From NCBI GenBank assembly GCA_025024175.1, contig QCXZ01000086.1, forward strand, positions 19,000,245 to 19,064,244: 64,000 nt of DNA, given 5' to 3'. This DNA is from Rhyzopertha dominica. Its lineage: Eukaryota; Arthropoda; Insecta; Coleoptera; Bostrichidae. Below the pieces are notes generated by a model, which searched no databases, was not told the origin of the DNA, and saw nothing but the letters and a program-made list of their open reading frames with translations. The translations under genes were made by a program, and so were the position numbers. Below are positions 30,937 to 42,462 of this stretch, in pieces; positions within the stretch are counted from its first letter, which is position 1, and each line of letters starts with the position of its first letter.

Positions 30937-32978
30937 ATAGAGTCAGTTCTATTGACAAAGAAGTGAAGAAATTTCTTACTCATTCATATCAGGGCGAGAA
31001 AATATTCGTATTTGGAACCTCCAATGATTTCATTAGGTACATTTCCCACGCACTGTGTATGCAATCCCGTACCTAATCTGCAAAAATTGAATGACAAGGC
31101 AAAATAGGAGAATTTGTATTTTGCAGATAATGAGATTGACTACGACACGTTTTGTGCTCTGTCTGAAGAGGATATGAAGGAAGTAATTCCAAAGTTGGGT
31201 TTACGAAAAAAGTTTGCAAGGCAACATGCGCAATACGTTCTTGAGAGGGTAACTTTACAAAATTAATGGTACCCGCGCATGTATACAAAACACAAATTTC
31301 TTTCATACATATTCAACATATAGGCGTTGGAACTACCTGTCCTCAGAGAGCACGAGGAGATGGCGACAGCAACTTCGTCTACTGAGACCGTGCAGCGGGC
31401 AATTGCTTTACTCGAATGTTCTGTGCAGCCCATCAGCAATGTAAATATATCTCCATTTAATATGTGTGCAGAAAAGAATTGCTGTTCATTTCAGTACGTT
31501 AGTTGTCTGTTAAACAGTACTACTGAAGGGAAAGCAGTTTTGGCCAGCTATCATCCTAACAAGGAGTTCCTAAGGGATAAATTGGCTAATTTTCTAATAC
31601 GAGCCGAGGTCAAGGATGATCCTAATAAGCAGTACGTATATATACATATAAACGCGATTATTACCCTACCATTTCCACTACCCCAAGGTTTATCTCTTAT
31701 AGAATAACAACGAACAGATTTATACAACTGTCGCATTACATTGCTGAAACATTTCCTGGTGAAGAGCCTTCGTCATATTATTCACCGTATCAGCAAAACC
31801 CAGATGGATCACCTCAAGCTGCGCGAGGTAAATTGTACGCTGTGTATCACAGTACATAAGGAAAGTCTTAAAAAAGTGGGATTAATACCTTCCCGAAGAG
31901 CACGTGGGAAATCGGATAGCAACCATCGTAAGTATTGTAATACACTTGTATTATGTTCACTTACGTAAAACTTATTTCACATAGAAGCAGACGTCTTGAC
32001 ACTCATCAGTGACGAAATAAACGACGTGCAATGGTTGAGAAATAATGGGTCCCCTTTACCGGAAGTGATAGAAAAATGGAGGCGGACAACTAAGTATCGG
32101 ATGGGAACACTGGACACTATAACTATTGACACGTATCTGCAGACGTATCCAGGATTAAAAACTCCCCTGGGCTATCAGCTATTCGCTGAAGACTTCGCTA
32201 CCATACACCCAGGCAAAGAAGACGCGCTCTTTACAAAGTGGCCTTTGCTTTATCCCACAATTTTACAAATTTGTGCTTCTAAGCAAGACCGCTTTTTACG
32301 AGAAACCCTAAACAAGTACACATCTGACGCCTCTGAAAATAACAGTATTGAGGGTAATTGCACATGAAGACAGAATTGATTATAAATGTATTCATTACAT
32401 TTTCATGTTACAGATGTAGCTTTTATTCTTTTACCACTGTTACTTCCTCGTGGTGCCATTAACATTAAAAGGAAACGCAAAAGCGATGACGAAGGTGACA
32501 TTTTAAAACGAACCTTTAAACCGATAAAAGTTGAACAACAAAACGGTTTCGTCTTACACCTCGAGGTATTAAAATTTGCTCTGAAATTTATCGCTCAATT
32601 ATTCACCTTTNTTTCCGTATTTTGCAGGAAATAGCAAATCTGGAACCGGAACTGGAAAGGCGTAGACAGAAATATAGCAGCTACGGTTTAACGGAGCAAC
32701 CCCTACCAGTGATTGTAGGACCATCCATCCGCAACATTCACTCATGCTTCGTGGTGGTCAATATGACAATGTACAGCGTAGAAACTCCTGTTAAAGCGAT
32801 AGATACTTGTTTCAAGATAATCCACGCGTTGAATGCCAAATATCCNTTGGAAGCCGAAACAACCTGGACTTTCCTTCAAAAATATGTATACGATATAAAT
32901 ACTCCTTACGATAAGTCATATGTCTCAGTGCATACATTAATATCTGAGATAAACAGACTGACGGAAAATACTGTTTGA
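30937..32978 (+). CDS. SAM-domain protein, SAMD3-like (at least 8 exons, one apparent frameshift)
   Basis: Exons with consensus splice sites: 30937-31036, 31127-31248, 31324-31440, 31495-31631, 31703-31927, 31985-32353, 32415-32565 and 32628-32978. The second encodes a SAM-like helical segment (YDTFCALSEEDMKEVIPKLG). Later exons match the invertebrate/fish SAMD3-like layout as I remember it: ITTNRFIQLSHYIAETFPGE, the GKLY block, VQWLRNNGSPLPEV, KTPLGYQLFAEDF, LFTKWPLLYP and a final LPVIVG region. Near 31845 the frame shifts by one inside exon 5; every other junction keeps phase. SAM domains mediate protein association; the role of this family is not known to me. It occurs in many copies in some genomes, so it may be transposon-linked. 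An earlier small exon (about 30640-30659) is possible. Confidence 0.7.
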
Positions 32979-33094
32979 AGCACGCATATACGAGTAAACC
33001 TATTACAACACTGCAGCATTTGTTACAAAAACCCCTATGTATAGACATCTGGAAGTAGAAATATAAACTGTTTTGTGTGTGTAATAGGTTCACA

Positions 33095-33796
33095 ATGGAT
33101 TGTTTTCATTGTCGTAAGGTTTTCATGACCTCGAAAAGTTTCCTTTATCATTTCCAACTACAGCATAATTCTGTCAAGGAATACCGCTGTGCACAGAATG
33201 GGTGCTTCAGACATTTTTCCACCTACAAGTCCTTCCGTAAATACATCCAGCATCATTTCAGTAGTGAACTTGGTGAAAATGTAATTGGTAATTCCTCCTC
33301 TTCTGCAAGTGTATTACCAAGAGATAATATAGGTATAACATTGTCTTCTGACAATTGCCTACTGCAAGTACCGGACAGTTCTATTACCGTAGACAATAAT
33401 GGTAACTCACCGGGAGAAGCCACACGTTCATCCTCAGCACTTTTTGACCACGACGAATTTCAACGGAACATGAACGGCTTTGTCGCGGAAATGTACAATA
33501 ACTCGCTTGTTCCTAGAAATTTCGTTCAATTTGTTATTAACGAGATGCAATCATTGTTTTGTTCAGGAATCATGGCAAATTTACGCGACAACGTTACCCA
33601 GCATTTCCTTACATGTCACGAGCCAGATGAGAGCGTTGCAAATATTACCAAAACATTTCAACTCGCTACGTCATGCTTATCCGACTTCACGAGCGTTACG
33701 CTCCGTAAGGTTACAATTGTGACGCCTTTAAATAAATGTTACATAGGGTCGAAAATAGGTATAAACAGCCTTTACTCCGCGCTAGTACAATTGTGA
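33095..33796 (+). CDS. C2H2 zinc-finger protein
   Basis: The ATG at 33095 starts MDCFHCRKVFMTSKSFLYH, a first C2H2 finger (C-x2-C-x12-H-x4-H), followed by a second, CAQNGCFRHFSTYKSF, whose last ligands are displaced. The rest (to residue 233) is Ser/Asn-rich and then helical, with FVQFVINEMQSLF and LSDFTSVTLRKV, and has no further domain I recognise. It lies 117 bases downstream of the SAM-domain gene on the same strand. Finger proteins of this type and SAMD3-like proteins can be parts of one long gene or element. Frames further 3' (33797-33900, TTCTGTTCAG acceptor) suggest a terminal exon. Confidence 0.6.
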   Translation: MDCFHCRKVFMTSKSFLYHFQLQHNSVKEYRCAQNGCFRHFSTYKSFRKYIQHHFSSELGENVIGNSSSSASVLPRDNIGITLSSDNCLLQVPDSSITVDNNGNSPGEATRSSSALFDHDEFQRNMNGFVAEMYNNSLVPRNFVQFVINEMQSLFCSGIMANLRDNVTQHFLTCHEPDESVANITKTFQLATSCLSDFTSVTLRKVTIVTPLNKCYIGSKIGINSLYSALVQL

Positions 33797-34117
33797 ACAA
33801 TGTAGGAGACCGCCCGGCGCAACAGGTTGCGCAAATTTCTGTTCAGATTTCAAGTTGCAGCGTGTTTTCTGCGGGTCTTTGTTTTTCCTGATGGCATCCA
33901 AAAGTAAGTACGGCATATTTCTTGTTAATAGATATTTTTTGAGGCAAGAAACGCTTTATACTGATTGCTAAAAGTTCAGGCTTCACTGTCCAATGATTAG
34001 AAATTAAAGACTAGTTTAATGACGTTATTAAAAACGAGGTTAAATTGTTACCGTCGTAATTGTGCACAGCGGGAGCGAACGCGTACGTTTTAGTTGCATA
34101 TTTTTCTATCCTTTCAG
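33797..34117. other. Spacer before the piggyBac gene
   Basis: It contains a splice-acceptor-like TTTCTGTTCAG (about 33837-33847) after the zinc-finger frame and a second acceptor (CTTTCAG) just before the piggyBac ATG at 34118. No independent gene is seen. Confidence 0.4.
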
Positions 34118-35883
34118 ATGGAAAAATCTTTAGGCAAGGAAAAATCGATTTGACGTATTTAGAAAATAATCCCGATGAACTTTGAGATTTTCTGGGTGGG
34201 TCTGATTTTGAAGTGGACGAGGAGGACGACGAAGAAGAGGCTTTCATCGGTGGTGGAATTCCGGCTCTCTCTGAATTTGAGGCTTCTGATTTGGAAAATG
34301 ATAACGATGAAATAAATGCAGAGAATGAAGATGACAGCTTTTCAAGTGGAGATTAAATCCCTCTTGCCAGATTGATGCCTCTTGCTTGGAAAAAACACAC
34401 ATTTTCTAGTAAAGGCGTGCCAGTACCGTGTACTGCGCCAAGAAATGAAGTAAAATCTCCATGGGAGTATTTTCAAGCGTACCTCAATACTGATTTTTTC
34501 CAACTGGGGGCGGAAATGACAGAGAGATATTATTTTCAACAGAAAGGGAAATCGCTGAATACAACAGCACAAGAGATCAAAAAATTCTTTGGACTTCATG
34601 CTGTCATGGGCTGCATCAAATTTCCTAGAATTCACATGTACTGGAATGCCAAATTTAAATTCCCTCTTGTTGCCGATGTCATGCCCCGAGACAGATTGTA
34701 TTTGTTGCGTGTAAACTTTCATGTTGTGGACAACTTGGCCGCCACTGGTGAGGAAAAGGAAAACAAACTGTGGAAAGTTCAGCCCATGATTGAACTCCTA
34801 AGGAACAAATGTCGTTCTATTCCTAAGCATGTACAGTGCTATTCTGTAGATGAACAGATGATACCTTTCCTTGGAAGATGTCCAGTGCGCCAATTTGTTA
34901 GAAACAAACCCAGACCAGTTGGCTTGAAAANTTTTGTTGTTACTAGTCACACAGGACTCATACATGATTTTGAAATCTATCAAGGATCATCCACCCCTTT
35001 ACCTGACAGGTACCATGGATTAGGACCCTCGGTGGTACTGAGGTTGGTAGAAACATTGCCACGAGGGAGTTCGGTGTTTTTCGATAGATATTTTACCACA
35101 GTACCTTTGATGGAGAAACTATTGACTCTCAACATTGATGGCACTGGCACGATCATGTCCAATCGACTCAAGGGTTGCAAAGTTAAACCAGACAAAGAAA
35201 TGAATCGTGGTGATTGCGAGGAATTGGTGAGAACCGATCAAAAACTTTGCGTTACAAAATGGATGGACAATAAATCAGTACTACTGCTATTTACAGCTTA
35301 CGGAGTAAATCCAGAAGGTACAGTACAGCGCTGGGATAAACATGAAAAAGAACGTGTTGAAGTAAAATGCCCAAACGTAGTTCGCACTTACAATCAGAAA
35401 ATGGGAGGCGTCGACATTTGTGATCAAATGATAGAATATTATCGAACGTTTTTCAAGACAAGAAAATGGACTTTCAAAGTTATACTTCATTTGTTCGATG
35501 TAGCAATTGTTAACAGCTGGATGGAATACAAAGAAGACGCAGGTAATGTCAAAAAGCCGAAACCTATGGACTACTTACAATTTCGTCTGTCGCTTGCTGA
35601 ATATTTGATGGTGGGAACGAAGAAACGGACCGAAGGAAACGACGACACTAGTGAGGAAGAAGGGCCCGAACCAAGTAAAAAAAGGAAGACAACAGCAATT
35701 CCCTGTCCAGATAAACGATACGATGGATTTGAACACTGGCCCTACAACGATGACTTAAAACATCCTGCTAAGTGTAGGTCTGAACAGTGCGATAGTCGTT
35801 CTCGCATAAAATGCATGAAGTGCAATGTTTACTTGTGTCTCAATAAGAACAAGAACTGTTTTCTTTTGTTTCACACCAAATAA
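34118..35883 (+). pseudogene. piggyBac transposase, catalytic part open, N-terminus broken
   Basis: 34375-35883 is a 502-codon open frame with the DDE_Tnp_1_7 fold. Counting from the TTG codon before that ATG, the catalytic aspartates are D160 (YSVDEQM), D238 (FFDRYF) and D348 (GGVDICDQM). It ends in a cysteine-rich zinc-binding tail (CRSEQC, CMKCNVYLC, KNCF..FH), as piggyBac transposases do. The acidic N-terminus (34118-34371) is recognisable, with EVDEEDDEEEAF, but has a frameshift and stops at about 34183 (TGA) and 34354 (TAA). One 'n' is at 34931. I did not find convincing TTAA-flanked CCC..GGG ends. Domestication is possible because the catalytic half is intact, but the N-terminal stops point to decay. 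Confidence 0.85.
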
Positions 35884-36365
35884 AAGTGTTAGTTTATAGC
35901 AACATTTTTTGTCGGTTCACTCCCGATACACACAATTGTGTAGGTCCTGTAAATCCTTTGTATAATCCTACAAAATTTTTCCACTATTTTTCCAGTGTTT
36001 TACACTATACTGTATAGGCAAATATCAAAAATCGTTTAAAAATTTGAAAAAAATTATGTCAGGAGTGTAAGGGATAACGCAATATAGCACATTTCCACAG
36101 CATTGAGTATTGAACCAAACTTGTATTTTTTAAATAGAACTCCCAACTTTTTGTGCTGGATTCTGATTATACATCAAATTCTGAGCAAAAAATTATATAC
36201 ATGTGCCCTAAAATTAGGGTTTTCGGAGATATGCACCCGTGAGGATTATAATTATAATCTGGCTTAAAAAATATGCAGGTTTGATTAAGTACTGGAAATT
36301 ATCGGCACAAATGAGCACTAATTACTAACAACATAAAATTTTAATTTTCTAATACGGGTTGCACA
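35884..36365. other. Piggybac 3' flank, no gene
   Basis: AT-rich with AATAAA at about 35879. A 26-bp stretch (TTATCGGCACAAATGAGCACTA, about 36299-36325) recurs with changes at about 36432-36460 inside the next repeat, so the repeat unit may be larger than the inverted repeat listed there. Confidence 0.4.
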
Positions 36366-36510
36366 GCGTGAAGTTGGACCAACCCCTATCCAACCGTTAA
36401 TAACTAATTATGGACACCAACACAAATTGTAAAATTATCAGCACAAATTAGCACTAATTGATGGTGTCTTTAAAACTTTAAAAATGCATTGGGTTGGTCC
36501 AACTTCACGC
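36366..36510. repeat. 145-bp MITE-like inverted repeat
   Basis: GCGTGAAGTTGGACCAACCC (36366-36385) and its perfect complement (36491-36510) bound a 145-bp AT-rich segment. No transposase is present and the flanking duplication is unclear (CA/AC). Confidence 0.75.
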
Positions 36511-36589
36511 ACCTTTTGTCAATCACTCTGAGCATATATACGGAATTCAATTTTTATGGCCAGCATTAGAGAATTTAATAATACACATC

Positions 36590-37160
36590 TGGTACCACTG
36601 CCTCATCACAGGGGCAGATGCGGTTGATGAAGCAGTTCGTGTGGCAAATGATGTAGCGGGTAAATTAAATAAAGCAAGTTTCACGCTACGAAAATGGTTA
36701 TCAAACAAAAGGGAATTTCTGGGAAAATAAGGGAAGCCGAAAAACACGGATGTTGGATGCTGCATTTCGGACGATGATAGGCAAAAAAATTTTGTGTGTT
36801 TTTTGGCATGCGACCGAAGATCTTTTTGAAAATGTAGTAAGCACTAAACCGTGCGAACGAAATACAACAAAAGGAAAAATTTTGCCAATTATCGGTAGAA
36901 TCCTTGATCCGTTAAATTTACTCAGGCCGGTCGTGATTCTGGCTAAATAATATTGCAGCAATTATGGCAATTACGACTAACATTGGACCTTTGCACTTAT
37001 TCTCGTATTATTCGCAATTAGAATGTTTAAACCTTATCAAAATATCCGGACATATGATAAAAAACGCGGTTTCAGTTTACCTGCATGGATTTTGCGACGC
37101 CTCTGAAAGGGCACACGGGACGTGCGTATGCTGTTTATCCGATAGTGTTTCGTCTTCGTG
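36590..37160 (+). pseudogene. BEL/Pao pol fragment
   Basis: Successive frames show EAVRVANDVAGKLNKASF and LRKWLSN (reverse-transcriptase connection), then WHATEDLF, GRILDPLNLLRPVVILAK and finally LHGFCDASERAHGTCV, the BEL/Pao RNase H start (HGF.DAS). Several stops and frame changes separate them. The RT core upstream and the integrase downstream are absent. Confidence 0.8.
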
Positions 37161-37508
37161 AATAGGAATAGTTTTTTTGTATATATTTTTGTGCCTCCAT
37201 GTCGCTCTGGTCTGCCAACCCAGGGAAAAGGGCCACATGTGGACGAAAACGACCACCCCTAGTATAGTTCTAGACATAGACATAGTTGGTTATAGACAAT
37301 AGCAGTGAATGTTACTACTAAAACTTCATCTGTCCATCNNCAAGGTAAGTCCAGTAGTAAATGGAGGTCGCATTTAGATAGTTCACGATCATTTGTAGAT
37401 TTGTTGATTGTTTTTTGATAAACCCCATTTGTACCGTACCAGTTTCGGCACTCGATCGTTACTGCATTTGATTACGGCACAAAAAATTTTTGATCCTTCG
37501 AGCAGGAT

Positions 37509-38030
37509 CTAGCAATTCGTGTTAGATCTTTCAAATTTGCAATAACATAGACCACTTGGGTGCTGTTACCGCCAAATGAATCAAATAACTTGAAATTTAG
37601 TTTGTTTTGATTAGTCGAGGTGTAGTGCAGGTCGTCGCACTATGCTTTGTAACCAATTTGTAACATATGATTATGGNGGGGTGTGGCGAGATTGTACTAC
37701 CTGTTTATATATATATAGATATAGTTGATTAAGAGTGGTAGCAGTATTCAGATATACTCAGATAGAGTCAGATGTAGAATAGAACTGTAGTGTATAGTAT
37801 GGGAATAAATAGTGGTGTTAAGTAGGAAGGGTATTTATTAAGATCCCTTTACAAAGGTGTGTCATTCGGGCTCACCTATCTCACCAGAATACGCATTCTA
37901 GCAAATTGTGCTAGATTCGTCAAAATTCGCAATAGCATAGACCACTTGGGTGCTGTTATTGCTTTATAATTGATATTAATTTGGAAATTTATTTAGTTCG
38001 TTTAGCCAAGTTACATCACTTGGAAGCACT
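37509..38030 (+). repeat. BEL/Pao LTR-leader region with a direct repeat
   Basis: A segment of about 60 bp containing GCATAGACCACTTGGGTGCT occurs at 37509-37569 and 37907-37968. Between them is an LTR-like unit with TGTAACATATG at about 37660, TATATATATAG and an AATAAA near 37803. The layout suggests leader, LTR, leader, as left by nested or recombined BEL copies whose gag follows at 38234. Exact LTR ends cannot be fixed from one copy. One 'n' at 37677. Confidence 0.5.
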
Positions 38031-38233
38031 TGGCCCACAGAAGCCGCGCACCTAGGTACACCATTATCTGTCAAAGCTGACAGGGGGTTTAGAACTGCAC
38101 TTTAACGTCTTTATTTGTGACTTAGAAAGATAGTTGTTAGCTGTTGCAAGCATATGCACATGTGTTCTGCTGTACTTTGATTTGCAGCAGGTCATTTTTT
38201 GTTGTTCGTGTTGTTAGAAACCATTTGCCGAAA

Positions 38234-38640
38234 TGGCTACTATGGATAAAGCCCTCGTATCTGGTCGACGGGCATTAGGGTGGCTGCAAAATTTAGAAAA
38301 ATAGTAGAATCTGATAACGTAGATCAGATTTTAGCATCATTTGATATGGCCACTCGGTGCTATGAACAATGTTCGGAAATTGTAAATTGCAATTAGAAAC
38401 GGACGATATTTATTTTGGTTTGAAAACTAAACAATCTAAAGCAAAACGTTCGATTGAAGTGTTTACATCCACGCCGTCGTCGATTGTTAATAATGGTACT
38501 TCACACCAGAAAAATATTGAGCTTGCTCCTATTAACTTGGTCAAATTTGATGGAGATTTGAAATCGTGGACCACTTTTCGCGACTTGTTTGAAGTTTCGG
38601 TGAATTCTAATAGTTTGTATTCAAATAGCAATGTTGAATA
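38234..38640 (+). pseudogene. BEL/Pao gag fragment (DUF1759-like)
   Basis: The ATG at 38234 starts MATMDKALVSGRRALG. The frame changes in an A-run at about 38296 (VESDNVDQILASF follows) and again near 38370. It then reads IELAPINLVKFDGDLKSW and FRDLFEVSVNSN, the characteristic start of the Pao gag domain. It ends abruptly near 38620. Confidence 0.75.
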
Positions 38641-38849
38641 TATTTGTTATTAATCGTTCTTTTTTGTTAATATTCACAAAATATGATATTATTATGGCCT
38701 CCTGTTAGCACTTCACTTTTGAACCCCAAGACCGTAAACACCCTGTATTGCACTACATTTGATTATAATTAATTTATCCTTAATCTTTATATTAATAATT
38801 TTATACACATTACGCTTGCAGTGGATGTTTGCAAAAATAACTGTACAGT

Positions 38850-39580
38850 GCTGGAAATAGTTTCCACGGATTTAATCGGGCCTTTGCCTAAGTCTGGCGT
38901 GGTAATAAATATATTGTTGTGTTTCAGAACTGACTCACGAAGTGGTTAGAAATGCAGCCTACCCGAACCCCCACCGCCCAGAACAAACTCCAGGCCTTCC
39001 AAGAGAGTGTTTTATATCGCTTCGGCACATCGAGGACGCTGGACTACGACAATGGACGCCAGTACGTCAGCAAGATGTTCCAGAGCTTGGCTAGAGCCCA
39101 CGGAAAACACCACCGGTTTACCCCGCCGTATACGCCCCACGCCAACCCCGTGGAGCATGCTAACAAGGAAATCGGACCTTTCAGACTGATGTTTGTGAAC
39201 AATACACCTAAGAGCAAAGTCACCTGCTCCACTCCACGCACACGCGCGGCCTAAGGGCGCCACGTGGAGCCCGATCAGTATTCCCAGGAATCACGAAGAT
39301 ATATGAATTAGTGAGGCAAAACCTGGCCCGCTGCTTCATGAATCAGATAAGGCACTACGACCTCCGCTGGATAGCTTACCGCCCTGAAGTTGGAGACGTG
39401 GTATACCGTAAAAATCATCAGCTGTCCAATGTCGCTGAAGGGGTTGCCGCCAAGATAATTCAGAAATATAACGCCCTGTATATAATTAGTTTAATCCACT
39501 CGCAAGTCATCGTGGAGCTGCAAGACGAGGATGGTCGCCCCACCGGCATCGCCCTTGTAAAATATTTTATTCTTTCATAG
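38850..39580 (+). pseudogene. Gypsy integrase and C-terminal chromodomain-like fragment
   Basis: LEIVSTDLIGPLPKSG carries the first integrase Asp; then SRTLDYDNGRQYVSKMFQSL carries the second; RFTPPYTPHANPVEHANKEI carries the Glu region. After a frame change, EVGDVVYRKNHQLSNVAEG and VIVELQDEDGRPTGIALVK are the post-integrase GPY/F-type domain. The region is distinctly GC-rich and less decayed than neighbours, with a Pro/Arg-rich tail to about 39990. Confidence 0.8.
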
Positions 39581-39989
39581 TGACGACAAAGTAAAAACCC
39601 ACGGAGAAGTGGAAGAATGCCGTCAACCCTTATCCCCACACCCAGCCGACGAGTATAAAAGTTAGACGCATCCGCAACGAGAATCACTTCCACGATTGCT
39701 CCAACCCGAGGCAGAAGGAAGACGATTTGCCCTGCAATTCCGCAGATGATGCCTGTGCCAGCGCTGCTGTCGCCCTTCCACCAACTACGAGCCAACTTCG
39801 ATCCCCANGCTACCGAAAGTTCTCATCCGTGCCACGGTTATTATTATCTCCGCTGCCCGCCACGCTCAAGCCCCTCCCGCAGCCGGAACGTTCGACGGCC
39901 AGNTACATGGGCCACCTTGTATGTCCCAGAAGTCACCTTATCGGCCCCAGGGTCACCTTGACGGCCAAGACAATAGACTTAGTGTTCTA

Positions 39990-40181
39990 AATATCTCAGT
40001 GCGCATAATTAGTGCTTATAATACTTTATTGTTCTTAACCCCTATTTTTAGTTGAATAATGCTTATATAGTTAATTTTTATTGTATAAATACTTAACATT
40101 AACATTAGGGTAGCTAGGCATTAATTGTTAATTGTTAAATGACAGTTTGTGTTTTGTGTTTTGCTGAACTCGTTATTTAAC
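39990..40181 (+). repeat. Probable Gypsy LTR
   Basis: AT-rich segment with a TATA-like TGTATAAATAC at about 40083, immediately followed by a primer-binding site. It could be the 3' LTR of the integrase fragment or the 5' LTR of the gag downstream. The left boundary is a guess. Confidence 0.45.
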
Positions 40182-40199
40182 TGGCGCAGTCAGTAGGAT
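40182..40199 (+). other. Retroelement primer-binding site (tRNA-Ser type)
   Basis: TGGCGCAGTCAGTAGGAT matches, with one change, the TGGCGCAGTCGGTAGGAT site of Drosophila 17.6/297-type Gypsy elements, which I recall as complementary to the 3' end of tRNA-Ser. Confidence 0.75.
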
Positions 40200-40270
40200 T
40201 GCCAGGAGACCAAAGAAGAACAAAAATCATCATGTGAGGTCTTCGGTATCAACCGTTTACTTGGCAAGCC

Positions 40271-40480
40271 ACCTGGGACCTGGAGGAAGAACATCGCCAA
40301 AGGATTCACCGATCTAGAGGACAAGAATCGCCCGCGGATCGATAGTTAAGGACAACCCGGGACCTGGAGGACCAACATCGCCAAAAGGTTCACCCATATA
40401 GCGTATAAAAATCGCCGACGGATCAATAGTTAAGGACTACCTGGGACCTAGAGGACAAAAATCGCCAACGGGTTTATCTA
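40271..40480 (+). repeat. 84-bp tandem repeat in the Gypsy leader
   Basis: Units beginning ACCTGGGACCTGGAGGA-like start at 40271, 40355 and 40439, a constant 84-bp period, about 2.5 copies. They lie between the primer-binding site and gag, where packaging or translation signals of LTR elements usually sit. Confidence 0.85.
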
Positions 40481-40664
40481 GTTCATAAGAAGTATGTTAA
40501 GGAAACCGTGAGTAAAACATATTTGATTTTCGCTTATGTCGTTGCCAATTATTTCAAACTCTGATATTTATAATTCACTAGTAAGAGATTTAAGTACTAT
40601 AGTATACAGAAAATAGTATTCAGAATAGTGATATTAGTAATAACGCTACGACAATGTCTATAAA

Positions 40665-41226
40665 ATGTATCTAGAGGCATTGCCCACTTACAATGGCGAA
40701 CCAGCCACGCTGTCTATGTTTATCTCTAGTTGCGATTACATTATGAATTTCGCTGATTTCAGTAACGCTAATAATCCTATTAATAGTTTTTTTGTTACGT
40801 ACGATATTATCACGTTTAACGGGTAGAACAGCAGTTTTAATAGGTAACCGCGATGATGCCGATACATGGCCTAATATTAAGAAATTACTCATACAATTAT
40901 TTGGAGACCAAAGAGATGAAAACTGTCTCTTACGGAATCTAATGTCGCTCAAAATGGAGAAAAACGAAACACCGTATCAATTTGGCATGCGTTGTCAAGA
41001 TGTTAGAAGCTTGTTGTTGTCACGAGTTAGGCTTCATGAATTAGATATTCCAACACGTTTAATCAAAACGAAAATTTACGATCAAAGAGAAATAAAAACA
41101 AAAACTTTTGTAATTACCAATGCGATAAATGTAGAAACTATAATAAAAAAAAACCATTCAATGATACGAATCCATTGGAATGTGTTGAGTGTTGTTCTAA
41201 GAAGCACATAACTAAATGTACTTGAC
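40665..41226 (+). pseudogene. Gypsy gag, frameshifted
   Basis: The ATG at 40665 starts MYLEALPTYNGEPATLSMF. At a T7 run (about 40788) the frame changes and continues ILSRLTGRTAVLIGNRDDAD, LLIQLFGDQRDENCLL and YQFGMRCQDVRSLLL, a typical arthropod Gypsy gag. A zinc-knuckle-like C-x2-C-x4-H-x4-C remnant follows in another frame at about 41180-41220. Confidence 0.8.
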
Positions 41227-41232
41227 AGAAAG

Positions 41233-41498
41233 GTATATATTTCGTGTACCAGGCGATGCAAGAAACGGCAAGTCATGTATCTAATATAGTTTTATCTCAC
41301 AATTTTAATGGTAATGTTAATTCTCTTAAGACTAACAAAAATTTCGGTAAATGGTTAACTTCTAGAGATCATAAAGGATACACACCTATTGCACATTATT
41401 TTAAAGGTTATGATTCTTACTTCATTCTAAAGTATTGCGTTGAAAACAGTATCAAACCTTTCTGCATATGTAGTGGATCTAAAATAATGTTAATGTAA
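41233..41498 (+). pseudogene. Protein-primed DNA polymerase B fragment (Maverick/Polinton type)
   Basis: An 84-codon frame reads FGKWLTSRDHKGYTPIAHYF followed by KGYDSYFILKYCVENSIKP and GSKIM. The sequence (H/A)H-x2-x-GYD-x2-F is the Exo II motif of family-B polymerases, and the HKGYT.IAH..KGYD context is what I know from Maverick/Polinton polymerases; the usual Asn after AH is Tyr here. Only this exonuclease piece is present. It abuts the Gypsy gag directly. Confidence 0.6.
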
Positions 41499-42199
41499 AT
41501 AAAATATCTTAATTTAAGAATTACTGATAGTAGTACTTTTGTTAACGAAGCTTTATTGATGTGCCGCATTCAACTGCTCCATGGTGACTGAAATGGCAAG
41601 CCATATTGAGTTCAATCGCTACTCTCGCCCTTTCCTCCGACGCCTCGTCTTTTTGCTGTCAGATATTTTTGCCGCAACCTGTATCTCAATTGTAAAAGAT
41701 ATATATGCCTAACTGCAAAAATTGTGTGTTAAACTGTGGCTTCAACATTAATTGTACGGTCTTATATTGTTATACAAAAAGTCGTATGTCTAATTAATTT
41801 CCAATTTTAAACTGCAAAAAAATCGTATATTAACGATTTTTTTATTTGTGGATTTAGTGCCTTAAAACTTACCTTATATGCTAGTTATCAGCAGACGAAC
41901 AGAATATGAACATTATTATTTAAGAATATTAAAAGAATTATTAGCTCTTCTGTAAACTACACATTTTTAACATACGATCTTTTGCACTAACAATAGCGAT
42001 ATGGTACAATAGCAGGTACATATTCAAAGAGACATGTATCTAACTCCCTTTCACTTCTGCATGCACAGCAAGTTTTCATCCTACAGCTGAAATTTTAGCT
42101 CTGGACATCTTGTATGAGACCACAATGCAACATATTATCTTTGTTTATTGTAAGTCTGCTTGTGACAAATTTTGAAGGAAAAATTAATTAATTCATGTA
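41499..42199. other. No gene seen
   Basis: AT-rich, unremarkable. No long frame and no inverted repeat found before the element starting at 42200. Confidence 0.5.
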
Positions 42200-42462
42200 C
42201 AGTGGCATCCAAAAAAATTCTGTACACTACAAAAATCAAGTAACAGTAATTTTTTTTAATTTTTCCATTGTGTAAACGATCTTTTTTGAAGTATAATGCT
42301 ACTTTTGGAAGAGTTATCCATTGTCAACCATCAAAGCGTCAAATATCAGTGACTAAAGAGTCAAACTTTACAAAATTGACAAAAGAACTGACAACCTGTC
42401 AAAGCTATATAATCCTTAATCAATCTAGGGGGAAAATGTATACGGGATTTTTTCTGCCACTG
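42200..42462. mobile_element. Tc1/mariner-like MITE, 263 bp
   Basis: The left end CAGTGGCATCCAAAAAAATT and the right end TTTTTTCTGCCACTG are inverted repeats of about 28 bp with some mismatches, flanked by TA at 42198-42199 and 42463-42464. CAGTGGC..AAAA ends and TA duplication are typical of Tc1-like elements. No transposase is inside. Confidence 0.8.
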
